From the NCBI RefSeq assembly GCF_025837095.1, contig NZ_CP107551.1, positions 1,842,352 to 1,906,351 of the forward strand: a stretch of 64,000 bases of DNA, in the 5' to 3' direction. Every line of letters begins with the position of its first letter. Positions within the stretch are counted from its first letter, which is position 1. Positions 18,289 to 27,161 of the stretch are shown here, piece by piece. The DNA comes from Rhodococcus sp. Z13. GTDB taxonomy: Bacteria; Actinomycetota; Actinomycetes; Mycobacteriales; Mycobacteriaceae. Position numbers and translations under genes: made by a program. The notes beneath the pieces are model-generated. The model did not search any database, was not told where the DNA came from, and saw only the letters and a list, made by a program, of their open reading frames with translations.

Positions 18289-19221
18289 GTGGGTAGAGCC
18301 GACGGGTCCTCGGACCCGCAGCCACCACTCGGCGACCCGGCATCCGCCGGCGCCACCCCTGCAGACCCGGCACCCACGGTCGGCGCCGCGCCGGAGAAGA
18401 AACCGTCGCGCGCGGGGCGCGACCTGCCCGCCGCGATCGCGGTCGGTGGCGGCCTGGGTGCGCTCGTCATCGTGATCCTGCTGTTCGCTCCGACGGCGTG
18501 GCTCGCGGTGGTCTCGGGTGCGATCGGCATCGCGACCTGGGAGGTCACCAAACGCCTGCGCGAGGCCGACGTGCTCGTCCCGCGGTTGCCGCTGCTCGTC
18601 GGCGGCCAGGCGATCATCTGGTTGGGCTGGCCCTACGGCACCTCCGGGGTGCTCGGCGCGTTCGCGGGCACGGTCGTGGTGACGATGCTGTGGCGGCTGT
18701 TCGACCACGGTCTCGCCGCACAACCGCGGAACTACCTGCGCGACACGGCGGTCGCCGTGTTCGTCGCGGCGTGGCTGCCGCTGCTCGCGTCGTTCGCGAC
18801 CCTCATGGTCCTCGAGGACCAGGGTGCCCAGCGCGTGTTCTGTCTGATGATCGTGTGCGTGTCGTCCGACATCGGCGGCTACACCGCGGGTGTGCTGTTC
18901 GGCAAGCACCCGATGGTGCCGGCGATCAGCCCCAAGAAGTCCTGGGAGGGCTTCGCCGGGTCTCTGCTGGCCTGCATCGTCGCCGGTGTCCTCACCGTCA
19001 TGCTCATGCTCGACGGCCCCTGGTGGGCCGGTGTGCTGCTCGGTGCCGTGCTCGTGGTCACGGCGACCGCCGGCGACCTGATCGAGTCGCAGGTCAAGCG
19101 GGACCTCGGGATCAAGGACATGGGCACCCTGCTGCCCGGCCACGGCGGCATCATGGACCGGCTCGACTCGATCCTGCCGTCCGCCTTCGTCACCTGGCTG
19201 ATCCTCACGGCCTTCGTGTAG
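18289..19221 (+). CDS. cdsA: Phosphatidate cytidylyltransferase
   Basis: Makes CDP-diacylglycerol from phosphatidate and CTP, the branch point of phospholipid synthesis. The 310-residue protein has a Pro/Ala-rich N-terminus of about 40 residues, then about eight membrane helices. The CdsA signature is near the C-terminus: SPKKSWEGFAGSL and GDLIESQVKRDLGIKDMGTLLPGHGGIMDRLDS. The start is GTG two bases after the frr stop. Confidence 0.96.
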   Translation: MGRADGSSDPQPPLGDPASAGATPADPAPTVGAAPEKKPSRAGRDLPAAIAVGGGLGALVIVILLFAPTAWLAVVSGAIGIATWEVTKRLREADVLVPRLPLLVGGQAIIWLGWPYGTSGVLGAFAGTVVVTMLWRLFDHGLAAQPRNYLRDTAVAVFVAAWLPLLASFATLMVLEDQGAQRVFCLMIVCVSSDIGGYTAGVLFGKHPMVPAISPKKSWEGFAGSLLACIVAGVLTVMLMLDGPWWAGVLLGAVLVVTATAGDLIESQVKRDLGIKDMGTLLPGHGGIMDRLDSILPSAFVTWLILTAFV

Positions 19222-19227
19222 CCGCCG

Positions 19228-19968
19228 ATGCTGCGGAACCGCCGGCGCGAGACCGGCCCGGGCCGGGGAGTGATCCCCAGCCCGAACATCTGGCACTGGC
19301 CGGAGGTCTACGAGGAGGAGAACCGCGCGCAGGACCCCCGCGGCGTCGTCTACGCGGCGCTGCGGGAGGTCGCGGACTGGACCGGCCGCGACGTCGTCGA
19401 CGTCGGCTGCGGCACCGGTTTCCACCTGCCGATGTTCGCGGCCGACGCACGCACGGTCACCGGCGTCGAACCGCATCCGCCCCTCGTCGAGGCCGCCCGG
19501 TCCCGCGTCCGCGACCTGCCCGGTGTCACGGTGCAGCGCGGCGCCGCCTCCGAGCTGCCGCTGCCCGACGCCTCCGTGGACCTCGTCCACGCCCGCACCG
19601 CCTACTTCTTCGGCCCCGGCTGCGGCCCCGGCATCCTCGAGGCCATGCGGGTGCTGCGGCCCGGCGGCGCCCTCGCCGTGATCGACCTCGACGCCACCGC
19701 CCACCCCTACGGCCGGTGGATGTGCGCCGACCTGCCGCACTACAACCCCGCGACCGTCGAGGCGTTCTTCGACGCCCAGGGCTTCGACCTGCGCCGCGTC
19801 GACACCCTCTGGGAGTTCCCCGACCGCGGCGCGCTCGAGCGGGTGCTCGGCATCGAGTTCGGCCCGAAGGTCGCCGCCCGCGCGATCGCGGAGACCCCCG
19901 GCACCACCCTCACCGTCCGCTACCGGCTGCACGTCCGGCGCAGGCCCAGCGGACTGGAACTAGCCTGA
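19228..19968 (+). CDS. Class I SAM-dependent methyltransferase
   Basis: A 246-residue Rossmann-fold methyltransferase. Motif I is DVVDVGCGTGFHLPMF; the acidic residue of motif II is in VTGVEPHPPLV, and motif IV lies around ASVDLVHARTAYFFGPGCG. The substrate is unknown. The C-terminal half is variable, as in Methyltransf_11 family enzymes. It starts six bases after cdsA and is probably co-transcribed with it. Its last nine bases overlap the end of the convergent CitE-like gene. Confidence 0.88.
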   Translation: MLRNRRRETGPGRGVIPSPNIWHWPEVYEEENRAQDPRGVVYAALREVADWTGRDVVDVGCGTGFHLPMFAADARTVTGVEPHPPLVEAARSRVRDLPGVTVQRGAASELPLPDASVDLVHARTAYFFGPGCGPGILEAMRVLRPGGALAVIDLDATAHPYGRWMCADLPHYNPATVEAFFDAQGFDLRRVDTLWEFPDRGALERVLGIEFGPKVAARAIAETPGTTLTVRYRLHVRRRPSGLELA

Positions 19969-20790
19969 GCGGCCGATCCCGAACATCCGCGCCAGCTCGG
20001 TGATCCGCTTCGCCTTCGCCAGCCGCGGCAGATCGCTGCCGTCGCGCACGTTGCGGCCGTCCTCACCGAGCGTGCCGATCACGCCGTGCGCCCAGTCCAC
20101 GTCGGTGCTGCTCGGGCTGAGCGCCGTGTTCGCGAACGACGCCCGCTCCGGTGTCATGCACAGCTTGCCCGTCATCCCCATCGAGCGGGTCAGCTCGGCC
20201 TCCCGCTTCAGCACCTCCGGATCATCGCTGAGGGTGGGGCCGTCGATCGGTCCCGGCAGCCGCGCGGCGCGGCTCGTGATCACCAGCCGCGACCGGGCGT
20301 AGGCCATCGCCAACGGGAGGTCGCTCATGCCGGTGTCCCGGCGGAAGTCGCCGGAACCGAACACCAGTCGGAAGGTGCCCTCGGCCCGGGCGATCTCGGG
20401 AGCGGCCTCGAGGCCCATCGCCGACTCGATGAGCACCAGGATACGGGTGCCCTCCGGGAGCATCCCGGCGGTGGCCTCGACCTGGTGGCCGCTCTCGGCC
20501 TTCGCGAGCATCACGCCCTGCAGCCCCGGGAGCCCGGCGAGCGCCTCGAGGTCGTCCGCCCAGAACGGTGTGGTCGCGTCGTTGATCCGCACCCACGCCG
20601 ACCCGCCACCCTTCAGCCACGCGACGACGTCGGCGCGCGCGGCGGGTTTGTCGGCCGCCGGGACCGCGTCCTCGAGGTCGAGGACGATCGCGTCGGCCGG
20701 GGACGCGGCGGCGGCGTCGAAGCGGTCGGGGGAGTGGCCGGGCACGAGCAACCAGGATCGGGCGGCTTCCGGGGGGACGGTGCTGGTCAT
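19960..20790 (-). CDS. CitE-like HpcH/HpaI lyase
   Basis: A 276-residue TIM-barrel protein of the HpcH/HpaI aldolase and citrate-lyase-beta family. Visible are RSWLLVPGHSPDRF, ADAIVLDLEDAVPAADKPAAR with the acidic metal-binding pair, WVRIND, GVMLAKAESG, ILVLIESAMGLEAAPEIA and LVFGSGDFRRD. CitA and CitD partners are absent, so it is a stand-alone CitE-like enzyme, perhaps acting on malyl- or citramalyl-CoA. The ATG start gives MTSTVPPEAARS; an upstream ATG is possible. It is divergent from rlmN and converges on the methyltransferase with a nine-base overlap. Confidence 0.88.
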   Translation of the reverse strand: MTSTVPPEAARSWLLVPGHSPDRFDAAAASPADAIVLDLEDAVPAADKPAARADVVAWLKGGGSAWVRINDATTPFWADDLEALAGLPGLQGVMLAKAESGHQVEATAGMLPEGTRILVLIESAMGLEAAPEIARAEGTFRLVFGSGDFRRDTGMSDLPLAMAYARSRLVITSRAARLPGPIDGPTLSDDPEVLKREAELTRSMGMTGKLCMTPERASFANTALSPSSTDVDWAHGVIGTLGEDGRNVRDGSDLPRLAKAKRITELARMFGIGRSG

Positions 20791-20894
20791 GAGTCCATGT
20801 TCCAGCAGTCGGGTCACGCTTGCTGGCAAGTCGGGGCGAGCATCACAGGAACGACCCGGCCGCAGCCTCCCGGATCATGGGACAATCGATGATT

Positions 20895-22007
20895 ATGGCC
20901 TCTTCACTGCCCCTCGTCTTCGATGCTCCCAAGCGCGGCATGCCGCCGCGGCACCTCGCCGACCTCGACTCCGATCAGCGTCGCGAGGCGGTGCGCGAAC
21001 TGGGGTTGCCGGCCTTCCGCGCCGATCAGCTCGCCCGCCAGTACTACGGCCGGCTCGAAGCCGATCCCGCGAAGATGACCGACCTGCCCGCCTCGGTGCG
21101 CGACAAGGTCGGCGAGGCGCTGTTCCCGCCGCTGCTCTCGGCGGTCAAGCACATCGCCTGCGACGGGGGTCAGACCCGCAAGACCCTGTGGCGCGCCCAC
21201 GACGGCACCCTCCTCGAGAGCGTGCTCATGCGCTATCCCGACCGCGCGACCCTGTGCATCTCCAGTCAGGCCGGCTGTGGCATGGCCTGCCCGTTCTGCG
21301 CGACCGGCCAGGGCGGTCTCGACCGCAACCTCACGACCGCCGAGATCGTCGACCAGGTGCGGGCCGCGGCCGCCGCCCTGCGTGACGGTGAGGTCGCCGG
21401 TGGCCCCGGCCGCCTGTCGAACGTCGTGTTCATGGGCATGGGGGAGCCGCTTGCCAACTACAAGCGCGTGGTCGCGGCCGTGCGGCGGATCACCTCGCCT
21501 GCCCCCGAGGGACTCGGCCTGTCGCAGCGCTCCGTCACCGTTTCCACCGTCGGTCTCGCCCCGGCCATCCGTCGGCTCGCCGACGAGGGGCTGAGCGTGA
21601 CCCTCGCCGTGTCGCTGCACACCCCGGACGACGAACTCCGCGACACCCTCGTGCCGGTGAACAACCGCTGGTCGGTCGCCGAGGTGCTCGAGGCGGCGCG
21701 TTACTACGCCGACAAGACGGGCCGGCGCGTGTCCATCGAGTACGCGCTGATCCGCGACGTCAACGACCAGCCGTGGCGCGCCGACATGCTCGGCAAGAAG
21801 CTGCACAAGGCGCTCGGCCCGCTCGTGCACGTCAACCTCATCCCGCTCAACCCGACGCCGGGCAGCAAGTGGGACGCCAGCCCGAAGGACGTCGAACGCG
21901 AGTTCGTGCGGCGGGTGCAGGCCCAGGGCGTGTCGTGCACCGTGCGCGACACCCGCGGGCAGGAGATCGCCGCGGCGTGCGGGCAGCTCGCCGCCGAGAA
22001 CAACTGA
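20895..22007 (+). CDS. rlmN: 23S rRNA / tRNA (adenine-C2) methyltransferase RlmN
   Basis: A radical-SAM enzyme that methylates A2503 of 23S rRNA and A37 of some tRNAs. In this 370-residue protein the 4Fe-4S motif is Cys128-Cys132-Cys135 ([11 protein letters not shown]), preceded by [19 protein letters not shown] and [10 protein letters not shown] follow. The C-terminal catalytic Cys is in [19 protein letters not shown] chose the ATG before [14 protein letters not shown]; ATGs two codons and six codons earlier are alternatives. It ends in a set of 14-bp repeats and a bidirectional terminator. Confidence 0.96.
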   Translation: MASSLPLVFDAPKRGMPPRHLADLDSDQRREAVRELGLPAFRADQLARQYYGRLEADPAKMTDLPASVRDKVGEALFPPLLSAVKHIACDGGQTRKTLWRAHDGTLLESVLMRYPDRATLCISSQAGCGMACPFCATGQGGLDRNLTTAEIVDQVRAAAAALRDGEVAGGPGRLSNVVFMGMGEPLANYKRVVAAVRRITSPAPEGLGLSQRSVTVSTVGLAPAIRRLADEGLSVTLAVSLHTPDDELRDTLVPVNNRWSVAEVLEAARYYADKTGRRVSIEYALIRDVNDQPWRADMLGKKLHKALGPLVHVNLIPLNPTPGSKWDASPKDVEREFVRRVQAQGVSCTVRDTRGQEIAAACGQLAAENN

Positions 22008-22044
22008 CGCACGGACACTGACGCACGGACACTGGCGCACGGAT
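22003..22044 (+). repeat. Three 14-bp tandem repeats at the rlmN stop
   Basis: ACTGACGCACGGAC occurs twice exactly, then once as ACTGGCGCACGGAT. The first copy contains the rlmN stop codon, and the second places another TGA in the same register. Confidence 0.9.
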
Positions 22045-22073
22045 CCCGGGGCGGTACCGTCCCGGGAACGACG

Positions 22074-22110
22074 AAGGCCCGTCCGGAACTACCGTTCCGG
22101 ACGGGCCTTT
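22074..22110. terminator. Bidirectional terminator between rlmN and the DUF2631 gene
   Basis: A 15-bp perfect stem (AAGGCCCGTCCGGAA with TTCCGGACGGGCCTT) has a 6-base loop and a T-tail after the stem. It lies between two converging genes. A second, shorter GC hairpin (TCCCGGG with CCCGGGA) lies just upstream at 22044-22067. Confidence 0.88.
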
Positions 22111-22127
22111 CGGCGTAGGAAGTCCGT

Positions 22128-22376
22128 TTACCGGGGCTTGCGGCGGCGGATCGCGTCGACGGCGACGATGAGCAGCAGCACCACCGCGAAGCCGATGAGG
22201 TACAGGTCCTCGACGTGACCCTCGTGATTGCCGATCTGCATCAGCAGCAGGAAGACGGCCGCGACGACCGCCATGACCCGGAAGAACTTCGGAGCTTCCC
22301 CGCTCCAACCCCACTCCGCCGAGGGCACTTCCGCCACTACGTCGTCGTGAGTGGACTGCAACTCGGTACCGGCCAC
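22128..22376 (-). CDS. DUF2631 small membrane protein
   Basis: An 82-residue protein of the actinobacterial DUF2631 family, with no known function. The N-terminus carries the typical PSAEWGWSGEAPKFFR block, followed by two hydrophobic helices (VMAVVAAVFLLLMQIG and DLYLIGFAVVLLLIVAV) separated by NHEGHVE. A basic RRRKPR tail follows. The GTG start has AGGAGG four bases upstream. It is divergent from dxr; mycobacteria have the same small gene near dxr. Confidence 0.88.
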   Translation of the reverse strand: MAGTELQSTHDDVVAEVPSAEWGWSGEAPKFFRVMAVVAAVFLLLMQIGNHEGHVEDLYLIGFAVVLLLIVAVDAIRRRKPR

Positions 22377-22538
22377 CGTATCCTCCTGCTCGCCGAATGT
22401 TGCTCTTGCCGCATATCGTGACATACGACCCAGCGTCGTACGAAGCGGGGGCGGTCGGCGCGGCGGGACACACCGCCCCGATCCCGTTGTCACCGGCCGG
22501 TTCAGGAACCCCTCAGGTGCGTCGGGGACAATGCTCCC

Positions 22539-23693
22539 GTGGCCGACACTCGATCCTCTTCCCGCACGCGTGTGCTGCTGCTGGGCAGCACCGGCTCCAT
22601 CGGTACCCAGGCGCTCGAGGTGATCGCCGCGAATCCCGACCGGTTCGAGGTCGTCGGCCTCGCCGCGGGGGGCGGCAACATCGACCTGCTCGCCGAGCAG
22701 ATCCGCGCGACCGGCGTCCGCGAGGTCGCCGTCGCCGACCCGGCCGCCGCCGCGCGCCTCGACCTGCCGGTGCGCAGCGGCCCGACCGCCGTCACCGAAC
22801 TGGTGCGCGAGGTCGAGGCCGACGTCGTGCTCAACGCCCTCGTCGGCTCCCTCGGTCTCGAACCGACCCTCGCCGCCCTCGCCACCGGAGCGCGCCTGGC
22901 CCTGGCCAACAAGGAGTCCCTGGTCGCCGGTGGCTCGCTCGTCACGCAGTCGGCGGCACCGGGGCAGATCGTGCCCGTCGACTCCGAGCACTCCGCTCTG
23001 GCACAGTGCCTGCGCGGCGGCAGCGCCGACGAGGTGGCGCGCCTGGTGCTCACCGCCTCCGGCGGCCCGTTCCGCGGCTGGACCGCCGACCGCCTCGAAT
23101 CGGTGACCCCCGAGCAGGCCGGCGCGCACCCGACCTGGTCGATGGGTCCGATGAACACCCTCAACTCGGCGACCCTCGTCAACAAGGGACTCGAGCTCAT
23201 CGAGGCCCACTTGCTGTTCGGCGTGGACTACGACCGCATCGACGTCACCGTCCACCCGCAGTCGATCGTGCACTCGATGGTCACCTTCGTCGACGGCTCC
23301 ACCCTCGCGCAGGCGTCGCCGCCGTCGATGAAGCTGCCGATCGCCCTGGCCCTCGGCTGGCCGCACCGCGTCCCCGACGCCGCGCCCGCCCTCGACTTCA
23401 CCACCGCGTCGACCTGGGAGTTCGAACCCCTCGACGACGAGGTCTTCCCGGCGGTGCGGCTCGCGCGGCAGGCCGGCACGGCCGGAGGCTGCCTGACCGC
23501 CGTGTACAACGCCGCCAACGAGATCGCCGCCGAGGCGTTCCTCGCCGGGGCCCTGCCGTTCCCGCGCATAGTGCAGACGGTCGAGGCCGTGTTGAACGAC
23601 GCCCACGAGTGGACCGCGACCCCCGGTACCGTGGACGACGTGCTCGCCGCGGACGGCTGGGCCCGCGACCGGGCGCGCACACTCGTCGTATAG
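22539..23693 (+). CDS. dxr: 1-deoxy-D-xylulose 5-phosphate reductoisomerase
   Basis: Second step of the non-mevalonate isoprenoid pathway, and the target of fosmidomycin. The 384-residue enzyme has the NADPH site [16 protein letters not shown], then [12 protein letters not shown] and the metal-binding [12 protein letters not shown]. The substrate loop contains [17 protein letters not shown], and [13 protein letters not shown] follows. The start is GTG. It is followed after 15 bases by the site-2 protease and then by ispG, another enzyme of the same pathway, an order shared with mycobacteria. Confidence 0.97.
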   Translation: MADTRSSSRTRVLLLGSTGSIGTQALEVIAANPDRFEVVGLAAGGGNIDLLAEQIRATGVREVAVADPAAAARLDLPVRSGPTAVTELVREVEADVVLNALVGSLGLEPTLAALATGARLALANKESLVAGGSLVTQSAAPGQIVPVDSEHSALAQCLRGGSADEVARLVLTASGGPFRGWTADRLESVTPEQAGAHPTWSMGPMNTLNSATLVNKGLELIEAHLLFGVDYDRIDVTVHPQSIVHSMVTFVDGSTLAQASPPSMKLPIALALGWPHRVPDAAPALDFTTASTWEFEPLDDEVFPAVRLARQAGTAGGCLTAVYNAANEIAAEAFLAGALPFPRIVQTVEAVLNDAHEWTATPGTVDDVLAADGWARDRARTLVV

Positions 23694-23708
23694 GAGGATC
23701 GGCCGCAG

Positions 23709-24926
23709 ATGATGTTCGTACTGGGCGTGGTGGTCTTCGCCCTCGGCATCGCCGTCTCCATCGCGTTGCACGAGGCCGGCCACATGTGGACGGCGCAGAA
23801 GCTGGGCATGAAGGTCCGGCGCTACTACATCGGTTTCGGGCCCCGTGTGTTCTCGTTCCGCCGCGGTGAGACCGAGTACGGACTCAAGGCCGTGCCCGCC
23901 GGCGGGTTCTGCGACATCGCGGGCATGACCGCCCTCGACGAGCTCGCCCCCGACGAGGTCGACCGGGCGATGTACCGGCAGAAGACCTGGAAGCGGCTCG
24001 TCGTGATGTCCGGTGGCATCGCGATGAACTTCCTGCTCGGCATCCTGCTCGTCTACGGCCTAGCCGCGACCGCCGGACTGCCCAACACCGACAACCGCGC
24101 CGTCGTCGGCAGCGTCGGCTGCGCCGCGCCCGGCCAGGACGGGCCGCCCGACTACACGCCCGCCGAGTGCTCCGGTCCCGGACCGGCCGAACAGGCCGGC
24201 ATCGAACCGGGGGACGTGATCGTCGCGGTCGACGGGCAGCCCGTCGAGACCTTCGGCGATCTGGTGCGCGCCACCCAGCCGCTGTCGGGCACGGTGCCGT
24301 TCACCGTGCAGCGCGACGACGAGACCCTGACCGTGCCCGTGACGGTGCAGCAGGTGCAGCGTTGGGTGTACGAGAGCGACGCCCCCGACGCCGAGCCCGT
24401 CTCCCGCACCGTCGGCGCCATCGGTGTCGGCGCCGAACCGTCGGTGATCGAGTACACCCCGCTCACCGCGATCCCCGCGACCTTCGACTTCACCGGTTAT
24501 CTCGCTGTGCGGACCGCCGAGGCCCTCGTGAGCCTGCCCAGCAAGGTCGCCGACCTGTGGACCGCCGTGACCGGCGGCGAACGGTCGATCGACACCCCGG
24601 TGAGCGTCGTCGGCGCCAGCGTCATCGGCGGACAGTTCGCCGAGCGCGGCATCTGGGTGTCGTTCGTGCTGCTGCTCGCGCAGCTGAACTTCTTCCTCGG
24701 CGCGTTCAACCTGCTGCCGCTGCTTCCCCTCGACGGCGGGCACATGGCCGTCGCGATCTACGAACGCATCCGCAACTGGGTGCGCGGCCTGCGCGGGCTG
24801 CCCGTCGGACCGCCCGTCGACTACATGAAACTGCTGCCGCTGACCTATGTGGCGGTGGTCGTCGGCGGCGCGTTCATGGTGCTCACCCTCACAGCCGACA
24901 TCGTCAACCCCATCCAGCTGTTCTGA
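23709..24926 (+). CDS. rip: Site-2 intramembrane metalloprotease (Rip1/RseP family)
   Basis: Cuts membrane-bound anti-sigma factors within the membrane. The 405-residue protein has the zinc motif HEAGH at 21-25 in the first helix and a PDZ domain at about 155-225 (AEQAGIEPGDVIVAVDGQPVE). The second metal motif is NLLPLLPLDGGH, with Asp342. Four membrane segments are visible. An insert with three Cys residues (GCAAPGQ, AECSG) precedes the PDZ domain. Context dxr-rip-ispG equals the Rv2870c-Rv2869c-Rv2868c order, supporting the Rip1 orthologue. Two consecutive ATG codons begin the gene behind AGGAGG. Confidence 0.95.
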   Translation: MMFVLGVVVFALGIAVSIALHEAGHMWTAQKLGMKVRRYYIGFGPRVFSFRRGETEYGLKAVPAGGFCDIAGMTALDELAPDEVDRAMYRQKTWKRLVVMSGGIAMNFLLGILLVYGLAATAGLPNTDNRAVVGSVGCAAPGQDGPPDYTPAECSGPGPAEQAGIEPGDVIVAVDGQPVETFGDLVRATQPLSGTVPFTVQRDDETLTVPVTVQQVQRWVYESDAPDAEPVSRTVGAIGVGAEPSVIEYTPLTAIPATFDFTGYLAVRTAEALVSLPSKVADLWTAVTGGERSIDTPVSVVGASVIGGQFAERGIWVSFVLLLAQLNFFLGAFNLLPLLPLDGGHMAVAIYERIRNWVRGLRGLPVGPPVDYMKLLPLTYVAVVVGGAFMVLTLTADIVNPIQLF

Positions 24927-24972
24927 CCTGCGCCGGTAGAATTGTCCAGGTAGCAACGAAAGAAGGCGAACT

Positions 24973-26127
24973 GTGACCAGCCCCGTCGGATTGGGCATGC
25001 CCGAAGTTCCTGCGGTCCTCGCACCTCGACGCAAGACCCGTCAGCTCATGGTCGGCAACGTCGGCGTCGGCAGCGACCATCCGGTCTCGGTGCAGTCGAT
25101 GACCACCACGAAGACGCACGACGTCAACGCGACCCTCCAGCAGATCGCGGAACTGACCGCCTCCGGGTGCGACATCGTCCGCGTCGCGTGCCCCCGCCAG
25201 GAGGACGCCGACGCGCTCGCGACCATCGCGAAGAAGAGCAAGATCCCGGTGATCGCGGACATCCACTTCCAGCCGCGCTACATCTTCGCCGCGATCGACG
25301 CGGGCTGCGCGGCGGTGCGTGTCAACCCGGGCAACATCAAGGAGTTCGACGGCCGCGTCAAGGAGGTCGCCAAGGCGGCCGGTGACGCCGGCATCCCGAT
25401 CCGCATCGGTGTCAACGCCGGTTCGCTCGACCCGCGCCTGCTCGCCAAGTACGGCAAGGCCACCCCCGAGGCGCTCGTCGAGTCGGCGCTGTGGGAGGCG
25501 AGCCTGTTCGAGGAACACGGCTTCGGCGATATCAAGATCTCCGTCAAGCACAACGACCCCGTCGTGATGGTCGAGGCCTACCGTCAGCTCGCCGCGCAGT
25601 GCGACTACCCGCTGCACCTCGGTGTCACCGAGGCCGGCCCCGCCTTCCAGGGCACCATCAAGTCGGCCGTGGCGTTCGGTGCGTTGCTGAGCGAGGGCAT
25701 CGGCGACACCATCCGGGTGTCCCTGTCCGCCCCGCCCGCCGAGGAGATCAAGGTCGGCAGCCAGATCCTCCAGTCGCTGAACCTGCGGCCCCGCAAGCTC
25801 GAGATCGTCTCCTGCCCGTCCTGCGGCCGCGCCCAGGTCGACGTGTACTCGCTCGCCAACGAGGTCACCGCCGGCCTCGAGGGCATGGAGGTGCCGCTGC
25901 GGGTCGCGGTGATGGGCTGCGTCGTCAACGGCCCCGGTGAGGCCCGTGAGGCCGACCTCGGTGTCGCCTCCGGCAACGGCAAGGGCCAGATCTTCGTCAA
26001 GGGCAAGGTCGTCAAGACCGTGCCCGAGGCCCAGATCGTCGAGACGCTCATCGAGGAGGCGATGCGGATCGCCGAGGAGATGGAGGGCGGTGCCGGAAAC
26101 GGCAGCCCGGTGGTGACGGTCGGCTGA
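24973..26127 (+). CDS. ispG: (E)-4-hydroxy-3-methylbut-2-enyl-diphosphate synthase
   Basis: Converts MEcPP to HMBPP, the penultimate step of the non-mevalonate pathway, with a 4Fe-4S cluster. The 384-residue protein shows [14 protein letters not shown] at the N-terminus, [22 protein letters not shown] and GVTEAGPAF. Cluster cysteines are in VSCPSCGR and [16 protein letters not shown]. The start is GTG behind AAAGAAGGCGAA. It probably forms one transcript with dxr and rip. Confidence 0.97.
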   Translation: MTSPVGLGMPEVPAVLAPRRKTRQLMVGNVGVGSDHPVSVQSMTTTKTHDVNATLQQIAELTASGCDIVRVACPRQEDADALATIAKKSKIPVIADIHFQPRYIFAAIDAGCAAVRVNPGNIKEFDGRVKEVAKAAGDAGIPIRIGVNAGSLDPRLLAKYGKATPEALVESALWEASLFEEHGFGDIKISVKHNDPVVMVEAYRQLAAQCDYPLHLGVTEAGPAFQGTIKSAVAFGALLSEGIGDTIRVSLSAPPAEEIKVGSQILQSLNLRPRKLEIVSCPSCGRAQVDVYSLANEVTAGLEGMEVPLRVAVMGCVVNGPGEAREADLGVASGNGKGQIFVKGKVVKTVPEAQIVETLIEEAMRIAEEMEGGAGNGSPVVTVG

Positions 26128-26249
26128 GACCGATGTCACGGACGCGGCGTGGGGGACCGATCCAGCCCGTCGCGGGACGTTCGATTTCCACGGAGCCGCG
26201 GCACGTGGCACTCTGATGTCGTATCGGCTTGTCGACGGGTGGTGAGCGA

Positions 26250-27086
26250 GTGCTCAAGCTTCTGGGTGTCCGTTCGTTGGGCGGGCGCGACACCGCCGCC
26301 GTTCTGCGTGTGCTCGCCCGCGATCCCGTCGCGGCCTGCATGGTCGCCGGACGCATCGAGGAATACGGTCTCGACGGACGCGCCGTGGGCGGTGAGATGT
26401 GGAGCCGGGGCGGCCCCGAGGCGTCGCTGTGTTTCTCCGGCGCCAACCTGATCCCGCTGCTCGGCGCACCCGACGACATCCAGGCCTTCGCCGAGCGCGC
26501 CGGCCGCGGCCCGCGCCTGTGCTCGTCGATCGTCGGTCGCGCCGAGTACGCGCTGCCCATGTGGGAGCGTCTCGAACCGGCCTGGGGCACCCCGCGCGAG
26601 GTGCGCGCCGAACAGCCGCTGCTCGTCCTCGACCGCGAACCCCTCGTCGAACCCGATCCGCTGGTCCGGCCGGTCCGGCCGGAGGAGCTCGACGTCTACC
26701 TGCCCGCCGCCGTCGCGATGTTCATCGAGGAGGTGGGAATCGATCCCCGACTCGGCGACGGAGGCGCCGGTTACCGCCGCCGTGTCGCGAGCCTGATCGC
26801 AGCGGGACGCGCCTGGGCGCGCTTCGAGGACGGACAGGTGGTCTTCAAGGCCGAGGTGGGCTCGCAATCGTCGACGGTCGGGCAGATCCAGGGGGTGTGG
26901 GTCGCTCCCGAGCGTCGCGGCGAGGGTCTCGGTACGGCGGGCACCGCCGCGGTGGCGGTGGCCGTCACCCGCAGCGGCCGGCTGCCCAGCCTCTACGTCA
27001 ACAGCTTCAACGTGCGCGCCCGCGCGGCCTACGCCCGCGCCGGCTTCCGGCAGGTCGCGACGTTCTCCACGGTGCTGCTCGACTGA
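26250..27086 (+). CDS. GNAT-family acetyltransferase with DUF4081-type N-terminus
   Basis: A 278-residue two-part protein. The N-terminal half (about 1-135, with VAACMVAGRIEEYG and CFSGANLIPL) is of the DUF4081 type. The C-terminal half (140-278) is a GNAT domain with the acetyl-CoA loop VWVAPERRGEGLGTAG and SLYVNSFNVRARAAYARAGF. The substrate is unknown. It occupies the same place after ispG in mycobacteria (Rv2867c). The GTG start fits homology; a TTG 21 bases earlier is the alternative. No good ribosome site decides it. Confidence 0.87.
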   Translation: MLKLLGVRSLGGRDTAAVLRVLARDPVAACMVAGRIEEYGLDGRAVGGEMWSRGGPEASLCFSGANLIPLLGAPDDIQAFAERAGRGPRLCSSIVGRAEYALPMWERLEPAWGTPREVRAEQPLLVLDREPLVEPDPLVRPVRPEELDVYLPAAVAMFIEEVGIDPRLGDGGAGYRRRVASLIAAGRAWARFEDGQVVFKAEVGSQSSTVGQIQGVWVAPERRGEGLGTAGTAAVAVAVTRSGRLPSLYVNSFNVRARAAYARAGFRQVATFSTVLLD

Positions 27087-27161
27087 ACCCCGCACCCTCG
27101 CCCGTGCGTCCGCGGCGCTCCTGAACAGGACCGGTGGGCTCGGCGCCTACGATGACGGGCG

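Noticed and set aside
22424-22440. TACGAC-CCAGC-GTCGTA inverted repeat between DUF2631 and dxr as an operator
   Set aside because: Only six bases per arm in GC-rich DNA and no regulator nearby; too weak to annotate.
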